64,000 nucleotides of DNA from Saprospiraceae bacterium (GTDB lineage Bacteria; Bacteroidota; Bacteroidia; Chitinophagales; Saprospiraceae). The position numbers and the translations under genes were made by a program. The notes beneath the pieces were generated by a model. That model made no database searches and was not told the DNA's origin. It saw only the letters and a list, made by a program, of their open reading frames with translations. Below, one piece after another: positions 62,461 to 64,000 of this stretch. The stretch spans positions 1 through 64,000 of the forward strand of contig JAIYCH010000038.1 of assembly GCA_027488135.1 (NCBI GenBank). The letters are read 5' to 3'. How positions within the stretch are numbered: position 1 is the stretch's first letter; each line of letters opens with the position of its first letter.

Positions 62461-64000
62461 ATGGGTCTTTCCGAATTTTTACTGTTGTATTATATTTTAC
62501 TAATGATTTCCCTGGCAGCCGTATTTAAAAAAGCGGATGTAGGTGTATGGAAAGCATTTGTCCCTGTATATCAATTTATGGTTTGCGGAGAATTAGTTGG
62601 AAGAAAGGCCAGCTATGGTTTGCTTATATTAATACCGATTGTAAATATTTTCATTTTTGCTGCCTTAATGATAGATTTGGTGAGATCATTCAAAGTTTAT
62701 CAATTTTGGCACCATGTTCTGGTCGTAGTGTTTGCCCCCATTTATTTAATTTACCTGAGTTTTAGAAAAGATTTGAGCTATCAGGGACCTGTATTAGCTT
62801 ACGAAAAATCGATTTTAGACGCTATTGAGGCAGCAAGAGTGGCAAATGATACAAAGCAATACAATAAATTAGTTGCACAAAATCCGTTCAAAAAATCCCC
62901 TGTAAGAGAATGGGCCGAGGCGATTATTTTTGCTGTATTTGCCGCCACCTTTATACGTATGTTTCTCATTGAAGCATTTGTCATCCCAACCTCCTCCATG
63001 GAAGGCTCCTTAGTCGTTGGAGATTTTTTGTTTGTAAGTAAAGGCCACTATGGCATTAGAATGCCTCAGACCATAGCTATGCTTCCCCTTTTACATAATA
63101 GAATACCTGTCATTGGCGGCGAGTCATACGTTAAAAAACCGCAGTTAAAATATCAAAGATTACCAGCATTAGAAACCATAGATCATAACGACCCTGTTGT
63201 TTTTAATTATCCGGAAGGCGATAGTGTATATGTTTTTCCTGAAAGAACCTGGAGTATTTACGACTTGCGCCGAGGATCTATTCCCCCAATGTTTTCAGGT
63301 GCCATTCAGTCTGGCTTGAATCCATTGGTTACCAGACCCCTTGACAAAATGGATCATTACATCAAACGTTGTATCGGTTTACCTGGTGATTCATTAGAAA
63401 TAAGATCTCAGCAAGTTTATATTAATGGAAAAAAGGGTAAAAATCCTGAAAATGTCCAGTTTATGTATTCTGTTTTATCTCCTAATGCAGCCATAAATAC
63501 AAAAGATTTTACCAAATGGGCCATTAGCACAGAAGATAGAATGCAACAATCACCTAATGCCTTTTATTTAGTGCTGAATAACAGCCAAAAAGCGAAAATC
63601 AAAGCCATGGATCCATCCATCAAAATTGACAAAGTGGATGTAGGAAAATTATACGGTGAAAGTGGCCGATTGTTTCCAAATGATGCGCTGCATTTTGGAA
63701 ATTGGACCAGAGATGATTTTGGACCCATTTATATACCAAAAGCTGGTGCTAAGGTCGCTCTAAATGAGGAAAGCATAGCACTTTATCAACGAATCATTCA
63801 AGTTTACGAAGGACACGAACTTCGTATAGATGGTAATAAATTTTATATTGACGGTAAATTAAGTTCTCATTACACCATAGAACAAAATTATTATTGGATG
63901 ATGGGTGATAACAGACATAATTCTGAGGATAGCCGTTTCTGGGGATTCGTTCCTGAGACGCACGTTGTTGGAAAACCTTTATTTATATGGATGTCCTTCC
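62461..64000 (+). CDS. lepB: Signal peptidase I (3' end outside window)
   Basis: 513 codons seen, open to the edge. Two or three N-terminal membrane helices (MGLSEFLLLYYILLMISLAA and after) and a further helix near residue 155 precede the catalytic 'VIPTSSMEGSLVVGDF' (Ser179). The general base is in 'HYIKRCIGLPGDSLEI' (Lys302). The C-terminal 'MMGDNRHNSEDSRFWGFVP' box is present. It removes signal peptides of secreted proteins, including the cargo in this window. Longer than E. coli LepB (324), with an inserted region of about 110 residues between the catalytic boxes, as in other Bacteroidota. Confidence 0.95.
   Translation, partial: MGLSEFLLLYYILLMISLAAVFKKADVGVWKAFVPVYQFMVCGELVGRKASYGLLILIPIVNIFIFAALMIDLVRSFKVYQFWHHVLVVVFAPIYLIYLSFRKDLSYQGPVLAYEKSILDAIEAARVANDTKQYNKLVAQNPFKKSPVREWAEAIIFAVFAATFIRMFLIEAFVIPTSSMEGSLVVGDFLFVSKGHYGIRMPQTIAMLPLLHNRIPVIGGESYVKKPQLKYQRLPALETIDHNDPVVFNYPEGDSVYVFPERTWSIYDLRRGSIPPMFSGAIQSGLNPLVTRPLDKMDHYIKRCIGLPGDSLEIRSQQVYINGKKGKNPENVQFMYSVLSPNAAINTKDFTKWAISTEDRMQQSPNAFYLVLNNSQKAKIKAMDPSIKIDKVDVGKLYGESGRLFPNDALHFGNWTRDDFGPIYIPKAGAKVALNEESIALYQRIIQVYEGHELRIDGNKFYIDGKLSSHYTIEQNYYWMMGDNRHNSEDSRFWGFVPETHVVGKPLFIWMSF

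Overview
The window comes from an AT-rich genome of the phylum Bacteroidota, most likely a Saprospiria-like lineage (inference from gene content, not a search). The evidence is: several type IX secretion (T9SS) cargo proteins with type A or type B ('gliding-motility' CHU_C) C-terminal sorting domains, a PorP/SprF protein, TonB-dependent receptors with carboxypeptidase-like N-domains, a GLPGLI protein, DUF4295 beside rpmG/rpmB, and promoters of the Bacteroidota form TTG-N17..23-TAnnTTTG.

Layout. 1-10.2 kb (minus strand): a surface-protein block with a giant tail-fibre-like repeat protein (cut by the window edge), PorP/SprF, a type B cargo, an unusual regulator pair (7TM-AraC plus a response regulator lacking its phospho-Asp) and a 1,488-residue dockerin/cohesin-like cargo. 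10.3-17 kb: ThuA and sulfatase genes, a VOC fusion, an ECF sigma factor with a membrane partner, DUF2200, a decayed DNA-binding/ATPase gene and tRNA-Ser. 17-25.3 kb: a TonB receptor and a 1,918-residue type B adhesin. 25.3-33.4 kb: DNA glycosylase, thioredoxin-family protein, then an operon metY-metX-(lipid kinase::beta-lactamase fusion)-PGRP amidase. Divergent from it, 33.4-37.2 kb: osmC-metZ-ribA-quinone oxidoreductase-OMP. 37.2-45 kb: App1 phosphatase, ftsY, tRNA-Arg-rpmB-rpmG-DUF4295, subtilase, OmpA and a second tRNA-Arg. 45-52 kb: TonB receptor, GLPGLI, and an amino-acid permease/guanidino hydrolase pair. 52-64 kb: coiled-coil protein, asd, lamin-tail protein, dgkA, DUF2452, an exonuclease, a TPR-like protein, two candidate structured RNAs and lepB (cut by the edge).

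The most striking region is the leader of metY (about 32.92-33.34 kb). Reading along the minus strand it carries a near-consensus promoter, a SAM-I class riboswitch with a perfect 9-bp P1, and then, 9 nt after P1, a 39-codon reading frame that ends in six consecutive cysteine codons embedded in two hairpins, all ahead of an O-acetylhomoserine/O-acetylserine sulfhydrylase. This looks like a dual sensor: SAM by the aptamer and charged tRNA-Cys by a poly-Cys leader peptide. The metY operon also encodes a fusion of a cytosolic YegS-type lipid kinase to a periplasmic class A beta-lactamase-like domain through what appears to be a former signal peptide.

Other points: two unassigned structured RNA candidates (57.88-58.05 kb minus; 62.17-62.37 kb plus), a compound dispersed repeat found near two terminators, and recent 99-bp tandem duplication inside the fibre gene. 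All calls were made by reading; no database search was possible.
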